A DNA stretch of 64,000 nucleotides from Zeimonas arvi. GTDB lineage: Bacteria > Pseudomonadota > Gammaproteobacteria > Burkholderiales > Burkholderiaceae_E. Below, one piece after another: positions 54,922 through 63,847 of the stretch; within the stretch, counting starts at the first letter, position 1, and each line of letters opens with the position of its first letter. The position numbers and the translations under genes are program-made. The stretch covers positions 558,001 through 622,000 of the forward strand of contig NZ_VDUY01000001.1 of assembly GCF_008039575.1 (NCBI RefSeq), in the 5' to 3' direction. The notes below the pieces were generated by a model. The model was given only the letters and a program-made list of their open reading frames with translations, did not search any database and was not told where the DNA came from.

Positions 54922-56135
54922 GATCGGCGGCCGATGGCCTGCCCGGCCAGGAAGCCCGATGACCAGGCCCACTGGAAGTTGTAGCCGCCGAGCCAGCCGG
55001 TGATGTCGACGACTTCGCCCACGAAATAGAGACCGGGCGCCTTGAACGACTGCATCGACCGCGGGTCGAGCTCGTCGGTGGCCACGCCGCCGGCCATGAC
55101 TTCGGCTTTCCTGAAGCCTTCGGTGCCGGTGGGCACGATCTGCCAGTCGCGCAGCGCGGCGGCCACGGTGGCCAGTTCGCGGTCGGCAATCTCGGCCAGG
55201 CGCTTCGTGCAAAGCGCGGCGAAGCGTTCGTCGGCCAGCCAGCGCGCGGCCAGCCGCCGCGGCAGCAGGCCGGCGAGCGCGCCTGCCAGTTGTTGCCGGG
55301 TGGCGCGTTTGGCCTCGATCAGGCGCGCCGTGAGGTCGTTGCCCGCCGCCAGGTCGATCGCCAGCGGATCGCCGCGCTTCCAGAAGGTGGAGATCTGCAG
55401 CACCGCCGGGCCGGACAGGCCGCGGTGGGTGAACAGCAGGTCCTCGTCGAAGGCCGGCGCGCCGGGCGTGCCGGGTGCGCGGACGGTGACGGGCAGCGCG
55501 ACGCCGGCCAGCTCGGCATAAGGCCGCCAGGCCTGGGCGTCGAAGGTCAGCGGCACCAGCGCCGGTCGCGGTTCGACGATGCGGTGGCCGAAGCGCCGCG
55601 CGATCCGCAGGCCCAGGTCGCTGGCGCCGGCCTTGGGGATCGCGAGCCCGCCGGTGGCGACCACCACGGCGTCGGCGCGCAGCTCGCCCGCCTCGCGGGT
55701 GCGGATCACGAAGCCGGCTTCCGGCTCCACGTCGTCGACCGTCACCGGCCGGAACCAGTGCACGCCGGCCGCGTCGCAGTCCTCGCGCAGCATCGCGATG
55801 ATCCGCTCAGACGACTCGTCGCAGAAAAGCTGACCCTTGTGCTTTTCGTGGAAGGCGATGCCGCGCCGGCGCACCTGCTCGATGAAGCGCCCGGGGGGCA
55901 GCGCGCGCAACGCGTTGCGCGCGAAGGCCGGGTTCTCGCCGGCGAAACGGTCGACGCGGCCGGCGTCGAGATTGGTGAAGTTGCAGCGCCCGCCGCCGGA
56001 GATGCGGATCTTCTCGGCGAGCCGGGGCCAATGATCCAGCAGCGCCACGCGCAGGCCGCGCCGACCGGCCTGCGCGGCACAGTACATGCCCGCAGCGCCG
56101 GCACCGATCACGATCGCATCGAAGCGCTGGGCCAT
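54909..56135 (-). CDS. NAD(P)/FAD-dependent oxidoreductase, YhiN/HI0933 family
   Basis: This 408-residue flavoprotein has the N-terminal dinucleotide-binding VIGAGAAGMYCAAQAGRRGLRVALLD, the family signature KIRISGGGRCNFTN, VVVATGGLAIPKAGASDLGLRIARRFGH and the C-terminal PGLYFVGEVVDITGWLGGYNFQWAWSSGFLAGQAIG. The role of YhiN proteins is not established. Its stop codon and last residues (ATA) lie inside the right arm of the palindromic element, mirroring the end of the diguanylate cyclase gene. Confidence 0.9.
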   Translation of the reverse strand: MAQRFDAIVIGAGAAGMYCAAQAGRRGLRVALLDHWPRLAEKIRISGGGRCNFTNLDAGRVDRFAGENPAFARNALRALPPGRFIEQVRRRGIAFHEKHKGQLFCDESSERIIAMLREDCDAAGVHWFRPVTVDDVEPEAGFVIRTREAGELRADAVVVATGGLAIPKAGASDLGLRIARRFGHRIVEPRPALVPLTFDAQAWRPYAELAGVALPVTVRAPGTPGAPAFDEDLLFTHRGLSGPAVLQISTFWKRGDPLAIDLAAGNDLTARLIEAKRATRQQLAGALAGLLPRRLAARWLADERFAALCTKRLAEIADRELATVAAALRDWQIVPTGTEGFRKAEVMAGGVATDELDPRSMQSFKAPGLYFVGEVVDITGWLGGYNFQWAWSSGFLAGQAIGRRSATA

Positions 56136-56149
56136 GGGCGCGGATTATC

Positions 56150-56172
56150 GCAGGCGTCGCCTGTGTCACAGG
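56150..56172. repeat. overlapping palindromes between yhiN-like gene and tsaD
   Basis: CAGGCG-T-CGCCTG (56150-56162) overlaps GCCTGTG-T-CACAGGC (56158-56172), so the middle arm can pair either way. It lies in the 74-base divergent spacer. Confidence 0.5.
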
Positions 56173-56209
56173 CGCTGACCGACATCCGGCCGCATGAGAA
56201 AATCCCGGC

Positions 56210-57283
56210 ATGATCGTCCTCGGCATCGAAACCTCCTGCGACGAGACCGGCGTCGCGCTCCACTGCAGCGAACGCGGCCTGCTGGCCCAGGCGCTGCACT
56301 CGCAGATCGCGATGCACCAGCGCTACGGCGGCGTGGTGCCGGAGCTCGCCTCGCGCGACCACATCCGCCGCGTGCTGCCGCTCGCCCGCCAGGTGCTCGA
56401 CGAAGCCGGGCTCGGCCTCTCCGACCTGAACGCAGTGGCCTACACCGCCGGCCCCGGACTGGCGGGCGCGCTGCTGGTGGGCGCGGGCGTGGGCGCCTCG
56501 CTGGCCTGGGCGCTGGGCGTGCCGGCCATCGGCGTGCACCACCTCGAGGGCCACCTGCTGTCGCCGCTGCTGGCGGTCGACCCGCCGGCCTTTCCCTTCG
56601 TGGCGCTGCTGGTCTCCGGCGGCCACACGCAGCTGATGGACGTGCAGGGCGTGGGCCGCTACGAGCTGCTGGGCGACACGCTGGACGACGCCGCCGGCGA
56701 GGCCTTCGACAAGAGCGCCAAGCTGCTCGGCCTGGGCTACCCGGGCGGGCCCGCCATCGCGAAGCTTGCCGAATCGGGCCGCCCCGGCCGCTACGAGTTG
56801 CCGCGCCCGATGCTGCGCTCGGGCGACCTGGACTTCAGCTTCAGCGGCCTGAAGACCGCGGTGCTCACGCTGGTGCGCCGCGAGCTCGACGAAGGCGCCG
56901 GCTCGGGCAACCCCGAGACCCGCGACCCGCGGCAGGTGCGCGCCGACATCGCCGCCGAGGTGCAGGCCGCGATCACCGACGTGCTGGTCGCCAAGTCCGT
57001 GAAGGCGCTGCAGCACGCGGGCCGCGAGACGCTGGTGGTGGCCGGCGGCGTCAGCGCCAACCGAAGGCTGCGCGAGCGGCTGGCGGCCGAGCAGGAACGC
57101 AGGCGATTCCGCGTGCACTTCCCCGAACTGGCGCTGTGCTCGGACAACGGCGCGATGATCGCCTTCGCCGGGGCGCTTCGCCTGGCGGCGCTGAAGGAGC
57201 GCGGCGAGCTGGCCGGCTTGAAGCCGCCGGAGGGCTTCCGGGTCCGGCCGCGCTGGCCGCTCGACGAGCTCGACGCCGCCTGA
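56210..57283 (+). CDS. tsaD: tRNA N6-adenosine threonylcarbamoyltransferase
   Basis: This 357-residue protein is TsaD (formerly Gcp/YgjD). It opens [15 protein letters not shown], has [23 protein letters not shown], the metal-binding [44 protein letters not shown] and [13 protein letters not shown]. It transfers the threonylcarbamoyl group onto A37 of ANN-decoding tRNAs with TsaB and TsaE. The convergent plsY downstream of the ROK gene is a frequent neighbour in betaproteobacteria. Confidence 0.96.
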   Translation: MIVLGIETSCDETGVALHCSERGLLAQALHSQIAMHQRYGGVVPELASRDHIRRVLPLARQVLDEAGLGLSDLNAVAYTAGPGLAGALLVGAGVGASLAWALGVPAIGVHHLEGHLLSPLLAVDPPAFPFVALLVSGGHTQLMDVQGVGRYELLGDTLDDAAGEAFDKSAKLLGLGYPGGPAIAKLAESGRPGRYELPRPMLRSGDLDFSFSGLKTAVLTLVRRELDEGAGSGNPETRDPRQVRADIAAEVQAAITDVLVAKSVKALQHAGRETLVVAGGVSANRRLRERLAAEQERRRFRVHFPELALCSDNGAMIAFAGALRLAALKERGELAGLKPPEGFRVRPRWPLDELDAA

Positions 57284-57311
57284 TCGCGCCCGTGTCGCGG
57301 CGCGCCCCGGC

Positions 57312-58262
57312 TCAGGCCTGCGACGCGACGAGCCGCGCGGCCCCGCGCACGCCCGACGAGTCGCCGTGCCTGGCCCGCAGGAGGGGCGTGCGTGCCCGAT
57401 CGGCGAACACCAGCCGCGGCAGGCGGCGCGGCACTTCCGCGTAGAGTTCGTCGACCCGGCTCAGGCCGCCGCCCAGCACGATCGCATCCGGGTCCAGCAG
57501 GTTGATCACGCCGGCCAGCGCGCGCGCCAGCCGGCCGAAATAGCGTTCGAGGCTCTCCGCAGCCATCCGGTCGCCGAATCGCATCGCGGCGACGACCGCC
57601 GAGGCATCGCGGTCGGGCGGCGAAGTGACGGCCCCTCGTTCACGATCGGCTGTCCGCTCGTGACCGGCGACCCAGGCATGATCGGCGGCCAGCGCCGGCC
57701 CGCTGAGCCAGGTCTCGATGCAGCCGCGCCGGCCGCACCAGCATCGCGGCCCGGGCAACTCGCCCTCGGCGAAGGGCCCGGGCAGCGGGTTGTGGCCCCA
57801 TTCGCCGGCGATGCCGTTGGCGCCTTCGAGCAGGTGCCCGCGGACCACGATGCCGCCGCCGACCCCGGTGCCCAGGATCACGCCGAACACCACGCCCATG
57901 CCCGCCGCAGCGCCGTCGGTGGCCTCTGACAGCGCGAAGCAGTTGGCGTCGTTGGCGATGGCCACCGGCCGGCCCAGCGCCCGCGCCAGGTCGGCGCCCA
58001 GCGGCCGGCCGTTCAGCCAGGTGGAGTTCGCATTGCGCACCAGCCCGGTGTGCGGCGACAGCGAGCCCGGGATGCCGATCCCGATCGACGAGGCCGGCCC
58101 GCAGCGCGCCTCGGCCCGCCCGACCAGCGAAGCGATCGCCGCGAGCGTTGCGCCGTAGTCGCCGCGCGGAGAAGGAATGCGATGGCGAAAGGCCTCGCCC
58201 CCTGCCTCGTCGAGCGCGACGACCTCGGTCTTCGTGCCGCCCAGGTCGATGCCGATCCGCAT
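57312..58262 (-). CDS. ROK family sugar kinase (fructokinase-like)
   Basis: This 316-residue kinase has the ROK layout: RIGIDLGGTKTEVVALDEAG (phosphate 1), the LGTGVGGGIVV phosphate 2 region, GIAGEWGHNPLP, and the zinc site CWCGRRGCIETWLSG. The E-x-G-H motif and length fit fructokinase (Mak) or N-acetylglucosamine/glucose kinase. It starts at the ATG at 58262 (a GTG one codon earlier is possible). It follows plsY by 7 bases on the minus strand. Confidence 0.9.
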   Translation of the reverse strand: MRIGIDLGGTKTEVVALDEAGGEAFRHRIPSPRGDYGATLAAIASLVGRAEARCGPASSIGIGIPGSLSPHTGLVRNANSTWLNGRPLGADLARALGRPVAIANDANCFALSEATDGAAAGMGVVFGVILGTGVGGGIVVRGHLLEGANGIAGEWGHNPLPGPFAEGELPGPRCWCGRRGCIETWLSGPALAADHAWVAGHERTADRERGAVTSPPDRDASAVVAAMRFGDRMAAESLERYFGRLARALAGVINLLDPDAIVLGGGLSRVDELYAEVPRRLPRLVFADRARTPLLRARHGDSSGVRGAARLVASQA

Positions 58263-58269
58263 CACGCGC

Positions 58270-58953
58270 CTAGCCCCTTCGCCCCGCTCCCTTGCCCCTT
58301 GCCTTCTCTTCTCGCTTCTCCCTTCCCTGCGTGCCCGCCTGACCCTTCTTCTCCCCGATCCGGCTCTCCTTGCCGGCCAGCAGGTTCTGGATGTTGGCGG
58401 AGTGCCGCCAGACCAGCAGCAGGCTCATCAGCACGACCGCCGCCGCGATCGGATCCGGGCGGAACAGGAACATGTACCAGAGGGGCGCGAAGACCGCCGA
58501 GACCAGCGCGGCCAGCGACGAGTAGCGGAAGAACCAGGCGATGAGGATCCAGGTGAGCAGCGTGCCCAGGCCAAGCAGCGGATGCAGGGCGATCAGCACG
58601 CCGGCGGCGGTGGCCACGCCCTTGCCGCCCTTGAATCCATGGAACACCGGGAACAGGTGGCCGACGAAGGCCGCCAGCGCCACCAGCGCGATGGTGCCGT
58701 CGCCGAAGCCCAGGCGATCGGCGAGCGCCTTCGCGATCAGCACCGCCGCGACGCCCTTCAGCGCGTCGCCCAGCAGCGTGAACAGGGCCGCCTTGCGATT
58801 GCCGGTGCGCAGCACGTTGGTGGCGCCCGGATTCTTCGAACCGTAGCTGCGCGGGTCGGCCAGGCCCATCGCCTTGCTGACGACGACCGCGAACGACACC
58901 GAGCCGATCAGATAGGCGGCAACGACCGCCAGCACGCTGTAGAGCGCTTCCAT
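58270..58953 (-). CDS. plsY: acyl-phosphate glycerol-3-phosphate acyltransferase
   Basis: This 227-residue inner-membrane enzyme uses acyl phosphate to acylate glycerol-3-phosphate, the first step of phospholipid synthesis. The conserved loops are present: [67 protein letters not shown] and [16 protein letters not shown] basic, low-complexity C-terminal tail (last 25 residues) is longer than usual for PlsY. Confidence 0.95.
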   Translation of the reverse strand: MEALYSVLAVVAAYLIGSVSFAVVVSKAMGLADPRSYGSKNPGATNVLRTGNRKAALFTLLGDALKGVAAVLIAKALADRLGFGDGTIALVALAAFVGHLFPVFHGFKGGKGVATAAGVLIALHPLLGLGTLLTWILIAWFFRYSSLAALVSAVFAPLWYMFLFRPDPIAAAVVLMSLLLVWRHSANIQNLLAGKESRIGEKKGQAGTQGREKREEKARGKGAGRRG

Positions 58954-59004
58954 GCTCCCCCCTGGATCCGCGACGGGCGCCGACGCCGCGCCCGTCTTGC
59001 CGAC

Positions 59005-59490
59005 TCAGTCGGCGAGCGCGCAGTTTACCGGCTGCGCGCGCAGCAGATCGACCAGCACCCGCGGCTCGAGCGACACCAGGAATCCGCGCCGCCCGCCGTT
59101 GATCCATATCTTCGGCAACTCGAGCACCGTGGCCTCCACGTAGACCGGCATCGCCTTGCGGGTGGCGAAGGGCGAGGTGCCGCCCACCAGGTAGCCCGAA
59201 TGCCGCTGCGCGACGTCGGGCGCGCAGGGTTCGATGCTCTTGCGACCGGCCTGCCGCGCGAGGTTCTTGGTGGACACCTTGCGATCGCCGTGCATCAGCA
59301 CGATCAGCGGCTTGCCGGCCTCGTCCTGCATGACCAGGGTCTTCACGACCGCGTGCTCGTCCACGCCGAGCTGGCGGGCCGACTCGCCGGTGCCGCCGTG
59401 CTCGACGTAGTCGTAGGGATGCTCGCCAAAGGCCACCCGATGCTTGCGCAGCAGCTGGGTGGCCGGAGTCTCGGAAACGTGCCTGGCCAT
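59005..59490 (-). CDS. YbaK/EbsC-type aminoacyl-tRNA deacylase
   Basis: This 161-residue protein fits the YbaK fold: ATQLLRKHRVAFGEHPYDYVEHGGTGESARQLGVDEHAVVKTLVMQ, the conserved KVSTKNLARQAGRKSIEPCAPDVAQRHSGYLVGGTSPFATRK and VYVEATVLELPKIWINGGRRGFLVSLEP. YbaK hydrolyses Cys-tRNA(Pro) and similar mischarged tRNAs. It follows the PanE-like gene by 7 bases. Confidence 0.93.
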   Translation of the reverse strand: MARHVSETPATQLLRKHRVAFGEHPYDYVEHGGTGESARQLGVDEHAVVKTLVMQDEAGKPLIVLMHGDRKVSTKNLARQAGRKSIEPCAPDVAQRHSGYLVGGTSPFATRKAMPVYVEATVLELPKIWINGGRRGFLVSLEPRVLVDLLRAQPVNCALAD

Positions 59491-59497
59491 CGCTGCC

Positions 59498-60526
59498 TCA
59501 GGCCCCGGACGCCACGGCAGCCGCCACGGGCGCGGGCCACGGGTAGAGGCCGCGCACCCGCGCGTGCAGTCGTGCGATGCCGAGCAAGGCCTCGATGTCG
59601 GGCGTGGGCACCCCGACCGCGCTGCCGATCTCGGCCACGATCGCCACCAGCGCGTCGAGCTCCACCGCCTTGCCGGCGTCGACGTCCTGCAGCATCGAGG
59701 TGCGGAAGGCGCCGAGCTTGCGCGTGACCTCGTGGCGCTGCTCGGGCGTGATCGGAATGGGCAGGCCGATCCGCTCGCCGATCGCGGCCGCCTCGCGCAT
59801 CGCGCGCGAGATGAAGCCCCTGACCAGCGGGTCGTCGAGGATGCGGTCGGCAGTGGCGCCGGTGATCGCGGAGATCGGGTTCATCGTCATGTTGCCCCAC
59901 AGCTTGAACCAGACGTCCTGCTGGATCCGTTGCGAGACCTCGACCTCGAATCCGCCGTCACGCAGCGCCTGCGCGGCGCGCGCGCACCGCTCGCTGACAC
60001 CGCCCTGCGGCTCGCCGAGGATCAGCCGATTGCCCTGCCCGTGCCTGACCACGCCGGGGGCGGGCATCGCGCAGGAGAAGTGCACCACGGCGCCCAGCAC
60101 CCGCCGGGCCGGAATCGCGGCCGCGATGCGGCCGCCCGCGTCGATCGCCTGCCATTCGCGGCCCGCCAGCGCCTCGTCGAGCCCGTGGAAGAACCACCAG
60201 GGCACGCCGTTCATCGCAGAAAGCACCGCTGTGTCGGGGCCGAGCAGCGGGCCGATCCGCTGCGCCACATCGGCGAGGCCGGTGGTCTTGACGCTGAGCA
60301 CGACCAGATCCTGCTCGCCGAGTTCGGCCGCATCGTCGGACACCCGGAGCTGCAGCCGCGTCTCGCGCGGGCGATCTTCGGCACCCTCGAGCAGCGCGAG
60401 GCCGTCCTGCCTGACATGCTCGAGCGTGGCGCCGCGCGCCAGCGCGCTCACCTGGTGTCCTCCGGCGACGAGCCGCGCGGCGAGAAGGCCGCCCACGGCG
60501 CCGAGGCCGACGATGCCGATGCGCAT
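59498..60526 (-). CDS. 2-dehydropantoate 2-reductase (PanE/ApbA family)
   Basis: This 342-residue reductase has the N-terminal NADPH-binding RIGIVGLGAVGGLLAARLVAGGHQVSALARG and VVLSVKTTGLADVAQRIGPLL, followed by the helical C-terminal domain with KLWGNMTMNPISAITGAT (Lys of the ketopantoate site). Many members act on ketopantoate in the coenzyme A pathway, others on related 2-oxo acids. An intrinsic-terminator-like hairpin lies 15 to 56 bases before its ATG, suggesting control by attenuation. Confidence 0.9.
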   Translation of the reverse strand: MRIGIVGLGAVGGLLAARLVAGGHQVSALARGATLEHVRQDGLALLEGAEDRPRETRLQLRVSDDAAELGEQDLVVLSVKTTGLADVAQRIGPLLGPDTAVLSAMNGVPWWFFHGLDEALAGREWQAIDAGGRIAAAIPARRVLGAVVHFSCAMPAPGVVRHGQGNRLILGEPQGGVSERCARAAQALRDGGFEVEVSQRIQQDVWFKLWGNMTMNPISAITGATADRILDDPLVRGFISRAMREAAAIGERIGLPIPITPEQRHEVTRKLGAFRTSMLQDVDAGKAVELDALVAIVAEIGSAVGVPTPDIEALLGIARLHARVRGLYPWPAPVAAAVASGA

Positions 60527-60540
60527 GAATCGATGTCTCC

Positions 60541-60582
60541 GAGAACGAAAAGTCAAAAGCCCGGCCGACGGGACCGCCGGGC
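60541..60582 (-). terminator. terminator-like hairpin in the leader of the PanE-like gene
   Basis: On the minus strand GCCCGGC (60582-60576) and GCCGGGC (60565-60559) form a perfect stem with a ten-base loop, followed by TTTTGACTTTT. A TAGAAT box about 40 bases upstream (near 60620) could be the -10 element feeding it. Transcripts would meet this signal before the coding region. Confidence 0.6.
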
Positions 60583-60856
60583 GACGACCGCCACGCCCTT
60601 CGACGGCGCGACCACGGCACGATTCTATCGGCCGCGCGATGCACCGCCGTTCGTCGGACGGTGCGGCGCATTCGACGACCCGATGCAAGTATCCCGCCCA
60701 CGCGCCCGGGCGCCGACTTACGATGGAACCCGGCCGACCCGTCTGGACGGCCGCGACCCACCACAACGGAGAGGAAAGCTGCCAACGGCCCGGAACTCGC
60801 CAGCCGCCGGCCCTACCGCGCCGAGAGATCGGGCCGGTGACCACGACGCGCGCGTC

Positions 60857-63253
60857 GTGAGGATCCTGCTCTTGCTCGTCACGACGCTGGTGCTCGCCGC
60901 GGCCCTCTTCGGCTACCTGACCGGCGACACGACGCCGGCCCGCCTCGCGATCCGCCTGATGTTCGCGGGCGTGACCGCGGTCGGGCTGGTCGCGCTTCGC
61001 CTGGGCGGCGCCACGCTGGCGGTCGGCGTCTTCCTCTACGGCAGCCTGGCGCTGAGCCTGGCCGATGCCTTGCTGCTCGGGGGCATCCGCGCGCCTTCCC
61101 TGCTGGCGCTTTCGGCGCTGCCCGCGATCGCAGGCTGGTTCATCGGCTGGCGCGCCGGGATGCTCGTCGCCTTCTCGGCCGGCGTCGGCGCCTGCGCCGT
61201 GGCCTGGCTCGAGCACACGCAGCGGATCGCCCTCGACGCGACCGGGCCCGCCGATCACCTGCTCACGCTCGCAGTGATGCTGCCCGTCTCGGCCTTCGTC
61301 GGCCTGCACGCGCACCGCCGCTTCCTGAGGCAGCTGCGGGTGGCGCGCGAGAACGCGCGGCGGATTCGCGAGGAGCTCGACACCCGCCACCGGATCCAGC
61401 GCGACCTGCAGGCGCGCAACAGCGAACTGCAGCTGATCCACCGGCTCTCGGCGCGGATCCAGAGCATTCGCGACGTGGAGGCGATCATGCGGGTGGCGAT
61501 CGACACCATCGTCGAGGTGGCCGGCGCCGAGCAGGTGACCACCTACCTGATGGCCCCGGACGGCCGGGACATGAAGCTGGTGGCGAGCCACGGCTTCGAT
61601 GCCGGGTTCGAGCACACCGCGGCCCGGTTCACGCTGCAGGGCAGCTGGAGCGAGCGAGCCTTCCGGGAAGGACGGCCGCTGATCGCCGCCGACCTGGCCG
61701 CCGAGCACCTGTACACGCCGGCGATCCGCGAGGCGCTCACCGCGCGCGGCCTGGCCGGGGCCGCCCTGCTGCCGCTCACCGAACAGGGCGCGCCGCTGGG
61801 CTGCGTCGCGCTGTTCTATCGCGCCGGCGTGGTCGAGCGCTTCGGGCCGGGCCGCACCGCGAGCCTCGAGGCGGTGGCCCGCACGCTGTCGATGGCGATC
61901 GCGAGCGCGCGCCACCTGCAGCACCTGCTCTATCGCGCGCGCCACGACTCGCTGACCGGGCTGCCCAACCGGATCGTCCTGCACGAGACCTTCGACGGCC
62001 TCGCCGACCGGCTGCGCGCCGGCGCCCAGCCGGCGGTCATGCTGCTCGACCTCGACCGGTTCAAGGAGATCAACGACACCCTGGGGCACGAGGTCGGCGA
62101 CGATCTCCTGAGCGCGATCGCGCGGCGGCTCGAGCGCGTGGCGGGGCACGAGGACGCGCTGACCTGCCGCTTGGGCGGCGACGAGTTCGCGGTCCTGTTG
62201 CGCGACGCGGAATCCCCCGATGCGGCGCTCGAGCGCGCCCACCGGATCCGCGACGCGCTCGAGCGCCCCTTCGACATCGGCGGCATGAGCCTGAAGATCG
62301 GCGCGAGCCTCGGGCTGGCCCTGTACCCCGAGCACGGCGCCAACAGCCACCAGCTGCTGCGCGCCGCCGACGTGGCGATGTACCGGGCCAAGCACCACGG
62401 CCTGGGCGTGAGCCTCTACGACCGGCGCACCGACACCCACTCGGCCGACAAGCTGCTGCTGCTCGCCGAGCTCACCGAGGCGCTCGACGAAGGCCAGCTG
62501 GTGCTGCACTTCCAGCCCGAGAAGGAGCTGCGCACCGGCCGGATCATGGGCGTGGAGGCGCTCGTGCGCTGGCGTCACCCCAAGCGCGGCTTCCTCGCCC
62601 CGGGCGAGTTCGTGCCGCTGGTCGAGGCGAGCGAGCTGATCCACCCCTTCACCCGGGCCGTGCTCGCGATGGCGATGCAGGCCTGCCGGAGGCTCCGGCG
62701 CGAGGGCTTCGCCTGCCCGATGGCCCTGAATCTCTCGGCGCGCAACCTGGTCGACGACCGATGCGTGCAGGACATCGAACGCCAGCTCCGCGCGCACGAG
62801 CTGTCGGGCCCGGACATCGTGGTCGAGCTGACCGAAACGGCGATCATGCACGACACCACGCAGGTCGCGGAGCTGCTCGACCGGCTCGACCGGCAGGGCG
62901 TGGGCCTGGCGCTCGACGACTTCGGCACCGGCTTCTCCTCGCTGGCCAACCTCAAGCGGCTGCCGCTGGACTTCCTGAAGATCGACGGTTCCTTCGTGCG
63001 CGACATGACCACCGACGAGCAGGACGCGATCATCGTGCGCTCGACGATCACCCTCGCGCACAACCTGGGCAAGAAGGTCATCGCCGAGGGCGTGGAGAAT
63101 GCCGCCGCCGAGCGGCTGCTGCGCGAGATGGGCTGCGACATCGTGCAGGGCTACCACCTGGCCCGCCCGATGCCGCTCGACGAGCTCATCGAGTGGATGC
63201 ACCTCCACGAGGCAATGCGCCTGTCGCCGGAGCCCCTGCTGCTGAGCTCCTAG
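60857..63253 (+). CDS. membrane GAF-GGDEF-EAL cyclic di-GMP protein
   Basis: From the GTG at 60857 this is 798 residues: five or six hydrophobic helices (about 1-155), a coiled coil (RENARRIREELDTRHRIQRDLQARNSEL), a GAF domain (about 205-355), GGDEF (about 365-530; RHDSLTGLPNRIVLHETFD, CRLGGDEFAVLL) and EAL (about 545-795; GVEALVRWRHP, DDFGTGFSSLANLKRLPLDFLKIDGSFVRD, VIAEGVE). Both catalytic motifs look intact, so it may make and break c-di-GMP. A strong GGAGAGGAAAG site upstream points to an in-frame CTG at 60779 as an alternative start. Confidence 0.85.
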   Translation: MRILLLLVTTLVLAAALFGYLTGDTTPARLAIRLMFAGVTAVGLVALRLGGATLAVGVFLYGSLALSLADALLLGGIRAPSLLALSALPAIAGWFIGWRAGMLVAFSAGVGACAVAWLEHTQRIALDATGPADHLLTLAVMLPVSAFVGLHAHRRFLRQLRVARENARRIREELDTRHRIQRDLQARNSELQLIHRLSARIQSIRDVEAIMRVAIDTIVEVAGAEQVTTYLMAPDGRDMKLVASHGFDAGFEHTAARFTLQGSWSERAFREGRPLIAADLAAEHLYTPAIREALTARGLAGAALLPLTEQGAPLGCVALFYRAGVVERFGPGRTASLEAVARTLSMAIASARHLQHLLYRARHDSLTGLPNRIVLHETFDGLADRLRAGAQPAVMLLDLDRFKEINDTLGHEVGDDLLSAIARRLERVAGHEDALTCRLGGDEFAVLLRDAESPDAALERAHRIRDALERPFDIGGMSLKIGASLGLALYPEHGANSHQLLRAADVAMYRAKHHGLGVSLYDRRTDTHSADKLLLLAELTEALDEGQLVLHFQPEKELRTGRIMGVEALVRWRHPKRGFLAPGEFVPLVEASELIHPFTRAVLAMAMQACRRLRREGFACPMALNLSARNLVDDRCVQDIERQLRAHELSGPDIVVELTETAIMHDTTQVAELLDRLDRQGVGLALDDFGTGFSSLANLKRLPLDFLKIDGSFVRDMTTDEQDAIIVRSTITLAHNLGKKVIAEGVENAAAERLLREMGCDIVQGYHLARPMPLDELIEWMHLHEAMRLSPEPLLLSS

Positions 63254-63743
63254 GCCCTGTACCCCGGATCCAGCCGGTCCACCTGCCGCTCATCGACAGC
63301 CCGCCTTGCGAGCGGGCCACCGCCATGCCGGCGGTGGTGTGCGTGTGCATCACGCAGTGCGCGCCGGCCACGCCTTCGTGGATCGCCGCGTGCACCGTGA
63401 AGCCAGCCGGGTTCACCGGCCAGTCGGGGCGCGCGAGGGGCGCACAGGACAGCACCTTCTCGCAGTGACGCGGGTGGATCAGCGGTCCGACCTCGGTGGT
63501 CGGGTCGAGCGGATGGCCGACGCGGATCCTCTTCACGCGCTCGAGGCTGGGCCGCGGATCGGACTCGCGCAGCTCGAGCGTGAGGCCCAGCGGCGACTCG
63601 GCGAACAGCGCCTGCGTGTGCGCGACCAGCGCGTCGAACACCGCGCAGGCGGCGAGCGTGGTCTCCTGAAGGCGATCGGCCCGCCGCTGCGGCGCGAACC
63701 GCTCGCGGAGATTCACCGAGTACTCGACGACGATGCGGGGCAT
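63186..63743 (-). pseudogene. mosaic of CHMI, aldehyde dehydrogenase and class II aldolase fragments
   Basis: One 185-codon frame joins three unrelated remnants. Residues 1-70 look like 5-carboxymethyl-2-hydroxymuconate isomerase with its middle deleted (MPRIVVEYSVNLRER, then SPLGLTLELRESDP). Residues 72-100 match an internal aldehyde dehydrogenase segment (RIRVGHPLDPTTEVGPLIHP). Residues 108-151 match a class II aldolase active-site stretch (WPVNPAGFTVHAAIH ... HCVMHTHTTAGM). The end runs antisense into the c-di-GMP gene. No piece is complete, so the locus is best read as deletion remnants. Confidence 0.65.
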
Positions 63744-63847
63744 CGACTCCTCCTGCCTGGCCCGCCGTGCGACCGCAGCCGGAACGAGGCTTCCTGTTCG
63801 ATTGCTTAACATGTCAATTGAAAGCCCGGTCGGCCGCCACGACGGCA

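Noticed and set aside
60527-63208. Minus-strand frame extending upstream of the PanE-like gene over the whole GGDEF-EAL gene
   Set aside because: The GGDEF-EAL gene on the plus strand has clear catalytic motifs; the antisense part has none. The reductase starts at 60526.
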